From: Enterobacter cancerogenus
GTDB taxonomy: Bacteria; Pseudomonadota; Gammaproteobacteria; Enterobacterales; Enterobacteriaceae
Assembly: GCA_000773965.1 (NCBI GenBank)
Contig: JRUP01000008.1
Coordinates: 186,001-250,000, forward strand
Length of the DNA stretch: 64,000 nt
Reading direction: 5' to 3'
Shown here: in pieces, positions 1-9,293 of the stretch
Numbering within the stretch: position 1 is the stretch's first letter
Layout: the number at the start of each line of letters is the position of its first letter
Notes under the pieces: model-generated
What the model was told of the DNA's origin: nothing
Databases searched by the model: none
Seen by the model: the letters and a program-made list of their open reading frames with translations, nothing else
Program-made: the position numbers and the translations under genes

Positions 1-269
1 AATCGAGTATTCTCCCGCCCTGTCATGCTGCCTTGAAAACCTCCATTGAGAGCTAATGGCCAGGAAACACGACATTGACGAGTGAGCTTTCCCTTACTGG
101 GCATGTCCATCCCGCCAAGAAGACGTAGCAAAGTTGATTTACCCGCCCCATTGGCACCTAGAATACCTATATTACGTTCACGTGGCAGCGTAACGCTAAC
201 GTCACGCAACACATAATTACGCCCAAATTTGGTGGGATAATATTTCGAAACGTTATCAAGAATAATCAT
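1..269 (-). CDS. Polysaccharide ABC transporter ATP-binding protein, KpsT/Wzt-like (C-terminus cut by window edge)
   Basis: I translated this from the minus strand: it opens with MIILDNVSKYYPTKFG and runs off the window after 89 codons. The Walker A motif GANGAGKST lies near residues 38-46, followed by a D-loop-side segment with LNGGFQGSMTGREN, the type of sequence seen in KpsT/CtrD ATPases of ABC-dependent capsule export. It would energise export of an undecaprenyl- or lipid-linked polysaccharide across the inner membrane together with the permease just upstream (stop at 282, start here at 269, 12 bp apart). The Q-loop region is present; signature and Walker B lie outside the window. Family is clear; the polysaccharide exported cannot be read from the sequence. 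Confidence 0.9.
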   Translation of the reverse strand, partial: MIILDNVSKYYPTKFGRNYVLRDVSVTLPRERNIGILGANGAGKSTLLRLLGGMDMPSKGKLTRQCRVSWPLALNGGFQGSMTGRENTR

Positions 270-281
270 ATTTATTTCGCT

Positions 282-1082
282 TTAACTTGCAATCAATCGG
301 CGATGGCTCAGTCGATAACAGCTCATTGCAAACGTTAGCAGGACCAACGTTAAACTTGCTAAATATGCCCAGCTAACATCAGGACTGATATAACCCGCAA
401 GCCAGCCAGATCGCATCAACTCAACTGCATGTACCAAAGGATTCCACATAAACCAGTGTTTGAATTGGGTGGGTACACTTGCAAGGGGGTACATGACGCA
501 TGAAATGAACATTAATGGCATCATCATTAAATTGAGAAATTTATTTGCTCCTTTAAATAAATTAGATGCTATGCAGAAGATAATGCCTAACGAAAATGAA
601 AAGGTCATTAGCAAGAGATAAATTAGAATGACTTGTAAGGGGTCATTGGGGATAGCATCGAAACCAAACCATAATAATCCCAAGACAAGAACACAACCCA
701 CTACCAAGCCAATAATGGCTTCCAGGATAAAGCGCGCCACAAACGTTGCGAATGGTGTTACCTGACGATAGCAAAATAGTCCCATATTAGCATCGACGGC
801 AGACTGCAACTTGCTTACCACATTTCTAAAAAATAAAAAGGGCAGATAACTTGCAGTCATAAATAGTGGTGCAGGTGCCCCACCAAATCCGCTTTGTCCG
901 CGCATACCAAAAATTAGGCTAAAGACGCTAATGATTAGCAACGGATCCAACAGCGCCCAGGCATACCCCAGCCGATAACTACCAAATCTGGTTTTCAGTT
1001 CACGAATAAGCAGGCCAAACGTTACATCTCGGAGTACCTGAAATGGACTGCGAGGCGTTTGGTTAAGAATGGGTTTAAACAT
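282..1082 (-). CDS. Polysaccharide export ABC-2 type permease, KpsM/Wzm-like
   Basis: An integral membrane protein of 266 residues from the ATG at 1082 (a GTG at 1112 would add 10 residues). It starts MFKPILNQTPRSPFQVLRDV and has about six hydrophobic segments, typical of the ABC-2 permeases that carry capsular polysaccharide or O-antigen. The motif RELKTRFGSYRLGYAWALLDP is the cytoplasmic N-terminal amphipathic region seen in KpsM and CtrC. It lies between the export protein gene and the ATPase gene in one minus-strand operon. I prefer the ATG because the family usually starts at this point; neither start has a convincing Shine-Dalgarno. KpsM-type (group 2-like capsule) fits better than O-antigen Wzm because of the neighbouring KpsD-like gene. 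Confidence 0.88.
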   Translation of the reverse strand: MFKPILNQTPRSPFQVLRDVTFGLLIRELKTRFGSYRLGYAWALLDPLLIISVFSLIFGMRGQSGFGGAPAPLFMTASYLPFLFFRNVVSKLQSAVDANMGLFCYRQVTPFATFVARFILEAIIGLVVGCVLVLGLLWFGFDAIPNDPLQVILIYLLLMTFSFSLGIIFCIASNLFKGANKFLNLMMMPLMFISCVMYPLASVPTQFKHWFMWNPLVHAVELMRSGWLAGYISPDVSWAYLASLTLVLLTFAMSCYRLSHRRLIAS

Positions 1083-1135
1083 AGCAAAGCCGATATCACA
1101 GGACGGGCCCACAGTAAGCGAGCCCGTAGTGGGTG

Positions 1136-2899
1136 TTATCTCAGGACCACGTTGGCCGCCACAGCAACCTGATAGATGACCTGAGTAATGTCCTTGATGG
1201 ACTGCATCATTTTGCTGTCCACTTTCGGCATGACGAGAATCTGATCGCCCGGCATCACGCTACCGGCGTCCTGGAACTCCATCAGACCGTTGGCATGCAC
1301 CACAGCAATACGCTTGTCATTCGCGCGGTCGGTGAATCCCCCCGCCCAGGCAACATAATCGTCAAGCCTGGCGCCTTCGTTGTACACCACCGCTTGCGGC
1401 ATCATCACTTCGCCACCCACCTGAATCAGGTCGGTTTTGTACGGGATCACAATCTGGTCGCCTTGTTCCAGCATGATATTGGCAATCACGCCCTTGTCAG
1501 ACACCACCACTTTACCCAGCGGCTGGACCTTACGCGCCTTTTCCACAAACTGCATGACAAGCTCTGCCTCTTTAGTACGAATAGAAGCTTCACCGTCTGA
1601 ATTGGCGGGTGCGGTAAACACACTACGTTCAAGGCGATTGAGGGAGTCTTCCAGCATCTCTTTCTGACGTGCGGCCACACTCTTACGCATGATGTAGATC
1701 GAGCCGTAATCCGCCATGTTTGGATCAATAGGGATGTGGTTTAACAGATCGTGAAGACGCGTCTCTTTACGTACGGTGAAATAAGATGGCCCGCGGTAAC
1801 TACCGATGATTTGCACATCGTAAACCTGCGCATGCATATCATCATTAAACAGCACTTTGTCGCCGTCTTTTAACTGGATGCGGTCAAAATCTCTGTAGGG
1901 CATATACACCGAGAACGGACCGTTTGGACGATCGCCAATTACCCCGACGTGACTCACCTTGGCAAGAGGCAAGGCAAATGACACCAGTTCAGAACCCAGC
2001 GCGCTGCTGTTATTTAATTCGAAGCGAAACGGATTGCGTACTTTACCGGCCACACTGACCATCGGACCCTGCGACTCTACCAGGATCACGTCCTGATCTT
2101 TCAGCGACAGCTTTGGCATCCTGCCCTGCTGCATAAATTCATACAGGTCAATTTCCTGAACGACGCGATTTTGGCGCAGTACCTTAATATGGCGATAGCT
2201 ACCACGATCGGAATCAATGCCGCCTGCGCGCTTCAGAAAATAGAGCACGCTATCAGACGATTGTCCGGCATATTGACCTGGACGGATGACCGGACCAGAA
2301 ACAAAGACACTCACTGGCGTCGCCGTGAGTAAATTGACATAGACATTGACGTTATTAGTAAATACTTCGCTGATATGACTGGTGACAAGTGCATTCACTT
2401 TACTGGCGGTCACGTTATGGACATTAATTGGCCCAACGTCAGGAATGAAAATATTACCCTGATTATCAACGGTTACTACGTTTGAGAAATTGACTGCGCC
2501 CCAGATCCATATGTTGATCTTATCGCCGGGTGCGATCAGATAATTATCGTTCAGCCCGTCACTGCGTTCGGTTTCATAGCCGCCGGCAAACAAGTTGGCG
2601 CCGTAAGGGGGAGGCAGACCCGATTCAGACTGCGGCAATAATTTACGTACATCACTCTCACCCGGCAATAGCATTCCCTGCCGGTTTTGTTGCGTAAAGG
2701 TTCCGGTGGTGGAGGTGGTATTCGCCTGTCCGCTCATTGCCTGCTGGCCGCCAAGGTGCATTCGACCATCGCCAGTATCTGCCGGACTATTCATACCAAA
2801 AGCTTGCGCCTCTGCTTTCGTCGGTGCGGCCAGTGCAGCGTATGAGGTGCAAATCAGCAGCAAGATGGCACTCAATTGCCGAAATTTCGTTATCTTCAC
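1136..2899 (-). CDS. Periplasmic/outer-membrane polysaccharide export protein, KpsD/Wza (OPX) family
   Basis: 587 residues from a GTG start at 2899. A Sec signal peptide covers about residues 1-25 (hydrophobic AILLLICTSYAALAA, no lipobox cysteine). After a Gly/Thr/Gln-rich low-complexity stretch, the Poly_export domain begins near residue 115 (DNYLIAPGDKINIWIWG) and is followed by SLBB-type beta-grasp repeats (VFVSGPVIRPGQYAG, then VSVAGKVRNPF and VGGEVMMPQAVVYNEG). It would form the periplasmic/outer-membrane conduit for capsular polysaccharide. The length is close to KpsD (about 560) and well above Wza (about 380), which with the ABC transporter downstream points to an ABC-dependent capsule system. 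It lies 17 bp from the lipoprotein gene upstream. Confidence 0.88.
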   Translation of the reverse strand: MKITKFRQLSAILLLICTSYAALAAPTKAEAQAFGMNSPADTGDGRMHLGGQQAMSGQANTTSTTGTFTQQNRQGMLLPGESDVRKLLPQSESGLPPPYGANLFAGGYETERSDGLNDNYLIAPGDKINIWIWGAVNFSNVVTVDNQGNIFIPDVGPINVHNVTASKVNALVTSHISEVFTNNVNVYVNLLTATPVSVFVSGPVIRPGQYAGQSSDSVLYFLKRAGGIDSDRGSYRHIKVLRQNRVVQEIDLYEFMQQGRMPKLSLKDQDVILVESQGPMVSVAGKVRNPFRFELNNSSALGSELVSFALPLAKVSHVGVIGDRPNGPFSVYMPYRDFDRIQLKDGDKVLFNDDMHAQVYDVQIIGSYRGPSYFTVRKETRLHDLLNHIPIDPNMADYGSIYIMRKSVAARQKEMLEDSLNRLERSVFTAPANSDGEASIRTKEAELVMQFVEKARKVQPLGKVVVSDKGVIANIMLEQGDQIVIPYKTDLIQVGGEVMMPQAVVYNEGARLDDYVAWAGGFTDRANDKRIAVVHANGLMEFQDAGSVMPGDQILVMPKVDSKMMQSIKDITQVIYQVAVAANVVLR

Positions 2900-2916
2900 A
2901 ACATTTCTCTTTAAAT

Positions 2917-3291
2917 TTATTGCACGACAAGGAGGTCGCTGGCAGAAGCCTGCTCAAGTTGCGGTACCTGATACCATATCCCGTCGTTTTTACAGATCAC
3001 GCCGAGCTGCGACGAGTTGACGTTGCGGTTACGCACTAATTCGATACATTCCTGCCCCAAAGCAGAGACATAACGCTGCCCCAGCGTATAGGTATGGCTG
3101 CTAGCGTTTAGCGTGGCACCCTGCGGTAGGGTATTCAGGGATTGCTGCAAATTGTTTGGCATAGCCTGCAGACCGGGTGTTGCAGCTTGATTAACAAGCG
3201 GCCTTGATGCCTTAACCTGCTTCGGTGAATAGGCGCATCCACTCAAGATGAGGGTGACTGAAATCACCAGAAGACGAGTGACGTTGTTCAT
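2917..3291 (-). CDS. Small lipoprotein, first gene of the polysaccharide export operon
   Basis: 124 residues with a clear lipoprotein signal: a basic N-terminus, hydrophobic core LLVISVTLIL, and lipobox L-S-G-C with the lipidated Cys19. The mature part contains the patch YVSALGQECIELVRNR and a second cysteine (ICKNDG). I do not recognise a named family. Its position, first in the minus-strand operon and 17 bp before the KpsD-like gene, suggests an accessory envelope lipoprotein for polysaccharide export, perhaps stabilising the OPX protein. That role is inference from context only. Confidence 0.75.
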   Translation of the reverse strand: MNNVTRLLVISVTLILSGCAYSPKQVKASRPLVNQAATPGLQAMPNNLQQSLNTLPQGATLNASSHTYTLGQRYVSALGQECIELVRNRNVNSSQLGVICKNDGIWYQVPQLEQASASDLLVVQ

Positions 3292-3442
3292 AGATCAGTT
3301 TTCCAACAATTTAAAATCTGGAAGGCGAAATAGCCGTTGAAGGCATCCAATGGTCATTATTTGCCAAACTATCGCGAGGTATTACCAGAGCAGGAACGGC
3401 ATGAAATGCAGAAATAGACTGATACGTTGCTGTATATCCATA

Positions 3443-3518
3443 GCTACCGCACGGAAATGATCCGCTTGAAAGAGATGTTCACCATGATTTCCTGCCGATA
3501 TCCCCTGGCAGACAGCTA
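3443..3518 (-). promoter_or_regulatory. JUMPstart/ops-like element in the capsule operon leader
   Basis: On the minus strand, positions 3518-3502 read TAGCTGTCTGCCAGGGG, closely matching the JUMPstart core (TAGCTGTTAAGCCAGGGG). About 50 bp further downstream, 3451-3443 reads TGCGGTAGC, matching the core of the ops element that recruits the antiterminator RfaH. In classical JUMPstart the two parts are closer together, so this version is stretched. Placed 150-230 bp before the first gene of a polysaccharide export operon, it is where RfaH-dependent control is expected. Confidence 0.6.
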
Positions 3519-4299
3519 ACGCTTATTAATCGGTAATTTATTTTTTGCTAATGAATTACTCACACCAGACAACGCCCAGGAAACTTCAGTGCGGAACGCT
3601 TTGAGCGCTGATATTAATCGGCACGAAGATTTTGGATGAAGTTCCTTTGCATGGAATCCTGGAGCACAGGCTATCGGCATGCTTCCAGACAGGTGGAATC
3701 ATGACGCACTAATTACATTAAGATTTCTATCCTATCCTGCTCAAAACCAGACCGGACCATCACACCGTGAGGCAAGCCAAAGCGCGAGCGTAAGCGTACA
3801 TTTAACGAGTCAGGTGGTTAGCTCTTTTTAATTTTTCGCCCTGCGTTACTCACGGTGAAAACTGAAATACGCAAGGGGGTAGAAATTCGATATGCTTTGT
3901 AATATATGGCACTAGCCCGCACAATTTTTGTAAGTAAATCTCTATTTAAACTCTCAAATTCAACAGACTATCCCTGCATTAAAAACAAACACAATTGGCA
4001 TAAATAGCCTAATTTAAGGAAATTAATGGTCGATTAAGTTAACAAGGCGACACACTACACTAAAATCCACTAAAGGTTTCTAAAAAACATCAAAAAGCTT
4101 CCAGCAATTGCTACTTCAACTGATTAAATCAATAAAAAAGCAGAAAAGCCCCAAGACCAGTCTTGTTTTCTGTCATGAATACTTGCATGTATTCGATAAA
4201 ATATTAACGCTAATACTTTGTAAAAGACGGCAGTATTAAGCTTTATTCAATGCATTAATCCTGAAACTAAATATAAATCCATCTTAATTAAGACACCTT
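3519..4299. other. Non-coding AT-rich interval between the capsule export and adhesin secretion operons
   Basis: About 0.8 kb without a supportable gene. It is markedly AT-rich (especially 3900-4300), with many stop codons in all frames. It should hold the promoter of the minus-strand capsule operon upstream of the JUMPstart-like element; I could not fix a -35/-10 pair. A degenerate plus-strand resemblance to JUMPstart at about 3810-3895 points towards no gene and is treated as chance. Confidence 0.6.
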
Positions 4300-4340
4300 A
4301 CACACAAAAAAGCCGCCGTTAACTCCTCAACGGCGGCTCT
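4300..4340 (-). terminator. Rho-independent terminator of the bap operon
   Basis: A perfect 10-bp stem, AGCCGCCGTT (4311-4320) and AACGGCGGCT (4329-4338), with an 8-nt loop. On the minus strand it is followed by a run of six T. It lies 20 bp after the stop codon of the HlyD-like gene and closes the adhesin/secretion operon. Confidence 0.9.
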
Positions 4341-4360
4341 TAAACATCGAGATTTTGCGA

Positions 4361-5587
4361 TTAGCGTTCGCGCATCGCCTCTTTGGCTTTATTAAACGGT
4401 TTCACCAGATAATCCATGATGGTCTTCTCGCCGGTCTTGATATCGACAGTAGAAACCATCCCCGGACTGATCGAGTAGCGCTTACCGGCTTTGTTCTGCA
4501 CGTAGTCGTTATCAGTGCGGATAAATACGCGATAGTAGTAAATCTCCGGCTTCACCTCATCCTGGATGGTATCCGGTGAAATGCTTTCCACCACGCCGTT
4601 CATGCCACCATAAATCGCGTAGTCATAGGCCGAGATCTTCACCACCGCACGCTGGCCGGGATGGATAAAAGCAATATCACGCGGTGACAGGCGCGCCTCA
4701 ATCAGCAGGCGGTCGTTGAGTGGCACGATGTTCATCAGTTCACCGTTGGGAGGGATCACCCCGCCGACGGTGGAGACTTTGATATTTTTCACGATGCCGT
4801 TCATCGGCGCACGGATGGTCAGGCGCGTCACCGTATCTTCGCGCCCTTTTATCACCTCAGCCAGGCTGTCCGCTTCGGCACTGGCTTTCGCCAACTCCTC
4901 ACGCGCCTGCACATAGTATTGCGAGCGCATGTCGGTGAGTTTCAGCTCCAGATCCGATTTATCGCGCTGCAAACGCAGCACTTCAACGCTACTGGCGGCA
5001 CCCGTTTTGGCCAGCTTTTGTGTGATCGCCAATTCCTTGTTTGCCAACGCCAGCGACTCGTTGAACTGCTTCGTCGAATCAGAAAGCTGAGCGCGTTTGG
5101 TTTTGTACAACCGCGTCTCGGAGGCAATCAAATCAGGATAAGCTTTGAGCTCATTGGGGAACGTGAGGGGATCGTCGTTGACCTCGGCTCTCAGGCGCGA
5201 TGCCGCCGCCAGTGCCGCCCGATAGCGCGCCGCACTCTCGCCGACGCTGGATTGAGAACGTGTCGCATCCAGACGCGCCACCACCTGCCCCGCTTTCACC
5301 CGATCGCCTTCGTGCACATAAAGCTCGGTAAGGATGCCGCCTTCTAAGGATTGCAGCACCTGGTCACGTGAGCTCGGGATCACTTTACCCGTGCCGGTTG
5401 AGACTTCATCCAGCGTGCCAAACCAGGCCCACACTAGCGATATCAGGATCAACGCGGCGCTGATGGTTATCAGCCTGACCGCACCGGTGTAGTGGGTCTC
5501 AGATTTCAGCTCCCCCAACAGATCGTCAGAGGAATCGACTTCTGCCGCGGTAACCAGTCGCAGTTTGCCGGGAAGTTGCTTCATCAT
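4361..5587 (-). CDS. bapD: Type I secretion membrane fusion (adaptor) protein, HlyD family, BapD/LapC-like
   Basis: 408 residues. A short cytoplasmic N-terminus is followed by one transmembrane helix (about residues 37-56), then a long alpha-helical coiled-coil region (about 110-240, rich in A, L, E, K, R) between two halves of a lipoyl/barrel-sandwich domain (GTGKVIPSSRDQ... and RAPMNGIVKNIKVSTVGG). It would link the ABC exporter in the inner membrane to the TolC-like channel. The start overlaps the stop of the exporter gene by 4 bp (ATGATGA), and GGAGGTG lies 5 bp upstream of the first ATG. The gene order adhesin-TolC-ABC-HlyD is that of Salmonella bapABCD. Confidence 0.93.
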   Translation of the reverse strand: MMKQLPGKLRLVTAAEVDSSDDLLGELKSETHYTGAVRLITISAALILISLVWAWFGTLDEVSTGTGKVIPSSRDQVLQSLEGGILTELYVHEGDRVKAGQVVARLDATRSQSSVGESAARYRAALAAASRLRAEVNDDPLTFPNELKAYPDLIASETRLYKTKRAQLSDSTKQFNESLALANKELAITQKLAKTGAASSVEVLRLQRDKSDLELKLTDMRSQYYVQAREELAKASAEADSLAEVIKGREDTVTRLTIRAPMNGIVKNIKVSTVGGVIPPNGELMNIVPLNDRLLIEARLSPRDIAFIHPGQRAVVKISAYDYAIYGGMNGVVESISPDTIQDEVKPEIYYYRVFIRTDNDYVQNKAGKRYSISPGMVSTVDIKTGEKTIMDYLVKPFNKAKEAMRER

Positions 5588-7767
5588 GGACGCACCTCCG
5601 GTGGGTTACCGCCGGCACGCGGTGGCGGCAACGCATTCTCTTTCGGGCTGTCCATCACCAGTTGCCCATCTTTCAGCACCAGCACGCGATCCACCAGCGC
5701 AAGGATCGCCGCACGGTGCGTCGCCACGATCAACGTGCGGCCATTCAGCCACGCGCCCAGACGTTCGATGAACTCCTTCTCGGTATGATCATCCAGCGCC
5801 GCCGTGGGTTCATCCAGCAGGATAATGTTGGGATCGCGCAACAGCATGCGAGCCAATAGTACCGACTGGCGCTGGCCGCCTGATAAGCCTACCCCGCCTT
5901 CCATCACCGGATGATCGAGACCGAGTGGCAAGCGACGAATGAAATCCGCCCCGCCGCTGACCGTTAATGCACCGAAGATGGCATCGTCAGTCGCGTGGGC
6001 CGCGCCCATGGTGAGGTTTTCACGCAGCGTGCCGTGGAACAGGCGTGCGTTTTGCGTCATCAAACCTACGTTGCGGCGCACATCCGACACATCAATATGC
6101 GGCAAGCTGAGGTTATCCAGACGCAGTTCACCGCCCACCAGATCCATGCCGCCGATCATCGCTTGCAACAAGGTCGACTTGCCCGAACCGTTGCGACCCA
6201 GCACGGCAATACGTTCACCCGGTTTGATAGTCAGACTTTTGATGCGCAGCGCGATGGTGAGTGAATCGGTGTAGTAGCGGAACATCGCATCATTGAACTG
6301 ATAATGACCAAACAGCACCGGACAATGGATGCGCGTCTCATCTTTACTGTTCTCCACCGGCAGATTCATCAATGCATCCAGACTGCCTTTGGCGGCTTTC
6401 ACCTGCTGCCAGCGAGCCAGCACCCCACACAACGTCGCCATGGGGGCAATCATGCGTGAAGAGAGCAGCGAAGCTGCAACAATCGCACCGGTGGTGATAT
6501 CACCGTTGATCACCATCGGCGCACCGACCACGATCACGCTGGCATACACCAGCCCCTGCACCGTGACACCCCAGCTGATCAGCGAATGCATCACTTTGCG
6601 CATCTCCACACCGGATTGCGCCGTAATGCGAATGTAGCTGTTCCACTGTTGCAGGAAACGGTCCTCCGCCTGCATCAGCTTGATGTCCTCCAGCCCCTGC
6701 ACACTCTCCACCAGCACCGCATTACGCAGCGTCGATTCCTTCAGATTTTGCTGCGCCAGCTTTGACAACTTCTTCTGGCTGAGAATGCCGGGCAGCACCA
6801 TCAGGATCACCGCAATCGGCGCAATCCACGCCAGCTGTGGCGCAATGATCGCCATCACCAGCATAAACAGCAGGAAGAACGGCATATCAACAATGGCGGA
6901 AACGGTGGTTGAGGTCACCATTTCGCGGATCGATTCCAGCTCGCGCAGCTGCGAAATAAAGGTACCGGTGGAGCGCGGCACTGCACTGTTACGCAGCCGC
7001 AGCGCATGGCCAAACACGCGATCCGAAACACGCATATCGGCACGTTTACCCAGCAGGTCAGTGACATGATCGCGCCCAACACGCAGGATGTAGGTGAACA
7101 CCACGGAGATAATCACCCCAATATAGAGGACATACAGCGTGGGATAGGATTGCGCCGGAATCACGCGGTCATACACCTGCATCGAGAAGATAATGCCGAC
7201 CATCGCTAGCAGGTTGAGCAGGAAGGATCCCAGCATCACGTGGCCATAAGGCCGCAGGTCATGTAGCACCAAACGCCGCAGCCAATCTGGCTTTACCGTT
7301 GCCAGATAGCGATCGACGCGGCTGTCTTTGGCGGCGGTGACCGGGCGCAGTGCGGCGGCAAAACGAATCTCCGGCAGCAGCGTTTCCAGCGCAACGGGCG
7401 CCGGTTGCTCATCTCCCGAAAAGTGCACGCGCACTTCATCTTCACCATCAAAGTGGGTGATGACACCGACCTGTCCGTCGGCCAGCTCCACTGCCAGCGG
7501 CAGACGCCAGCTGGTGATTTCCCACTTGTTCTCTTCGTACAGCTGGAGGGATAACCCCGCCTGACGCGCTAAATGGCGCAGCGCTTTGTCGCGCGTCTGT
7601 TTACCCTGCCATTCGGCGGCGGCCATAATCATGCCCGGAGAACAGGGCAAACGATAATGGGTAGCGATCTGAATGATCGCCGTCGCCCATCCATTTAACG
7701 GAACGTGACCGTCGGCACCACTGCTGGTATCACCATTCGGGGCATCGGGAATTTGTAATTGGGTCAT
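5584..7767 (-). CDS. bapC: Type I secretion ABC exporter with C39-like N-terminal domain, BapC/LapB-like
   Basis: 727 residues in three parts. The N-terminal domain (about 20-140) resembles a C39 peptidase but lacks the catalytic cysteine motif: the place of Q-x4-DCG is taken by GWATAIIQIATHYRLP. This makes it a chaperone-like CLD domain as in HlyB and LapB, not a protease. The membrane domain (about 165-460) has six predicted helices. The nucleotide-binding domain follows, with Walker A GRNGSGKST (524-532), signature LSGGQ (628-632), Walker B IILLDEP (648-654) and an H-loop ATHR. It would drive ATP-dependent export of BapA without cleaving a leader. It overlaps its neighbours by 4 bp on each side, indicating translational coupling. 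Confidence 0.94.
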   Translation of the reverse strand: MTQLQIPDAPNGDTSSGADGHVPLNGWATAIIQIATHYRLPCSPGMIMAAAEWQGKQTRDKALRHLARQAGLSLQLYEENKWEITSWRLPLAVELADGQVGVITHFDGEDEVRVHFSGDEQPAPVALETLLPEIRFAAALRPVTAAKDSRVDRYLATVKPDWLRRLVLHDLRPYGHVMLGSFLLNLLAMVGIIFSMQVYDRVIPAQSYPTLYVLYIGVIISVVFTYILRVGRDHVTDLLGKRADMRVSDRVFGHALRLRNSAVPRSTGTFISQLRELESIREMVTSTTVSAIVDMPFFLLFMLVMAIIAPQLAWIAPIAVILMVLPGILSQKKLSKLAQQNLKESTLRNAVLVESVQGLEDIKLMQAEDRFLQQWNSYIRITAQSGVEMRKVMHSLISWGVTVQGLVYASVIVVGAPMVINGDITTGAIVAASLLSSRMIAPMATLCGVLARWQQVKAAKGSLDALMNLPVENSKDETRIHCPVLFGHYQFNDAMFRYYTDSLTIALRIKSLTIKPGERIAVLGRNGSGKSTLLQAMIGGMDLVGGELRLDNLSLPHIDVSDVRRNVGLMTQNARLFHGTLRENLTMGAAHATDDAIFGALTVSGGADFIRRLPLGLDHPVMEGGVGLSGGQRQSVLLARMLLRDPNIILLDEPTAALDDHTEKEFIERLGAWLNGRTLIVATHRAAILALVDRVLVLKDGQLVMDSPKENALPPPRAGGNPPEVRP

Positions 7768-9218
7768 GGCTGGATCTCCACATTCTGGATCCGCTGATTA
7801 TTCAAAGCGAACGCCGATCGGATATGCCCGGTGCTGTATAAGCAGTCGAGTTGCAACGATCGTAATTGACTGATGGTTTGCTGCAGGGTGAAACGGGTCT
7901 GGAATACTTCCTGCTCGGCGTTCAGCACGTCCAGCAGCGGACGGGTGCCGAGTTGCAGATACTGATCCTGATAGAGCTGCTGGGTTTTCTCACCCAGCGT
8001 CTGTTGCCGCCCCATAATCGCCAGACTCTGCGACAAGCTAAGGGCTGCACTTTGCGATTCACTGAGTTGCTGCCGTGCTTTCAGGCGCGCGGAGTTGACG
8101 GCCGCGTTGGCCGCTTGCAAGGCGTTGGCAGCGGCGTCACGCGCGGCAGTGATCCCGCCTCCCTGATAGATCGGCATCTCCACTTTGACGAAGGCCTGAT
8201 ACTGAGTGCGATCGAGCGTTTCACTGCCGGAGTAGTGATTGTTGAGGTAGTGCGTCACCTGGGGTTCCAGCGAAATCGTTGGCAGGTTCTGCGCGTTAGC
8301 ATTATCCAGTTTTGCCTGTGCCTGATTGGCCTGTGCCCATGCCGACAGCACTGCCGGGTTGAGTTTGTCATCCGCTTTACCCACCGCGCAGGAGCGCGTC
8401 AGATTCACCGGAAAATCCTCATTCACTTTCTTCACCAGCGGCCAACCGAGATAGGTCGCCAACGTGGCACGCCAGCGATCGAGGTTGGCCTGATACTGAA
8501 TCAGCGTGGTGCGCGCCCCTTCAATACGCGCATCAGTTTGCGTGGCATCGGAGAGCGAAGCCGCGCCTTCATCATTTCGCTGACGGGCCAGATCGCCAAT
8601 TTTGCTCAGCGCATCGAGTTGCTGCTGGGCAATTTTCACCAGTTGCTGATAGCCCTGCACTTCCACCAGCGCGGAAGCCGTGTCATGTGCCACCGTATCA
8701 ATACTCACCAGCACGTTGGCTTGTTCCATCGCCACGCCAGCTTCAGCGGATCGCACCGAACTGCTGACTTTGCCAAAGTCATACAACATCTGCGAAACCG
8801 ATAACACAAACGATGGGCTGAACCCCTTCTCGGTATAGGCATTGCTGTAGCCGTTGTTCATCCCGCCGCTGATCTGCGGATAATATTTGGCTTTCGCCAC
8901 ATCCACCTGGTTGGCCTGTTCCAGCATTTTCCCCACCGCCTGCGCGATATCCGGATGCCACTGAATGGCACGCTGTACGGCCTGGTTAATCGTGAGTGAA
9001 TCCGGGACGTGAGCCAATGCGGGTTCGGCCACTTCACCGGTTAATGACGGCAGATCCTGCTGCTGTTGCGCCAGGCCTGCGGAGGTGATTCGGCTGGCCG
9101 AGGTGAGCGCATCACTGGCAGCCATGAGTTGTGAACAATGAAATAAAGCGATGCCCGCACAGAAGACGCTGAGCTTAGAGTAACGGCGAGTTGGAGCGCC
9201 TGATTGCATCAAATCCAT
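7764..9218 (-). CDS. bapB: TolC-family outer-membrane channel of the type I secretion system, BapB-like
   Basis: 484 residues. A signal peptide covers about residues 14-34 (KLSVFCAGIALFHCSQLMAA). Two outer-membrane efflux repeats follow, the first beginning near SLTINQAVQRAIQWHPDIAQA and the second near NPAVLSAWAQANQAQ, with long heptad-rich helical stretches typical of TolC, LapE and BapB. It would form the outer-membrane tunnel for the giant adhesin. It lies 75 bp downstream of bapA, with a hairpin in between, and overlaps the ABC exporter gene by 4 bp. Because the adhesin operon carries its own TolC homologue, the system is probably self-contained and does not need the housekeeping TolC. 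Confidence 0.93.
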   Translation of the reverse strand: MDLMQSGAPTRRYSKLSVFCAGIALFHCSQLMAASDALTSASRITSAGLAQQQQDLPSLTGEVAEPALAHVPDSLTINQAVQRAIQWHPDIAQAVGKMLEQANQVDVAKAKYYPQISGGMNNGYSNAYTEKGFSPSFVLSVSQMLYDFGKVSSSVRSAEAGVAMEQANVLVSIDTVAHDTASALVEVQGYQQLVKIAQQQLDALSKIGDLARQRNDEGAASLSDATQTDARIEGARTTLIQYQANLDRWRATLATYLGWPLVKKVNEDFPVNLTRSCAVGKADDKLNPAVLSAWAQANQAQAKLDNANAQNLPTISLEPQVTHYLNNHYSGSETLDRTQYQAFVKVEMPIYQGGGITAARDAAANALQAANAAVNSARLKARQQLSESQSAALSLSQSLAIMGRQQTLGEKTQQLYQDQYLQLGTRPLLDVLNAEQEVFQTRFTLQQTISQLRSLQLDCLYSTGHIRSAFALNNQRIQNVEIQP

Positions 9219-9237
9219 CGATAATCCACCAGTCAGT

Positions 9238-9266
9238 AAAAGGAAAGGGGCTCATCCATGAGCCCT
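9238..9266 (-). terminator. Hairpin between bapA and bapB (partial terminator/attenuator)
   Basis: An 8-bp perfect stem, GGGCTCAT (9248-9255) and ATGAGCCC (9258-9265). On the minus strand it is followed by the U-rich CTTTCCTTTT. It sits in the 75-bp gap after the adhesin stop codon and would reduce read-through into the secretion genes or stabilise the 3' end of the very long bapA message. Confidence 0.6.
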
Positions 9267-9293
9267 TACTGCATCCTTGCTACGCGCGGCCCC

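Noticed and set aside
3810..3895. Plus-strand JUMPstart-like pieces (GGTGGTTAGCTC and GGGGGTAG).
   Set aside because: No gene follows on that strand and the match is weak; the minus-strand copy at 3443-3518 is better in sequence and position.
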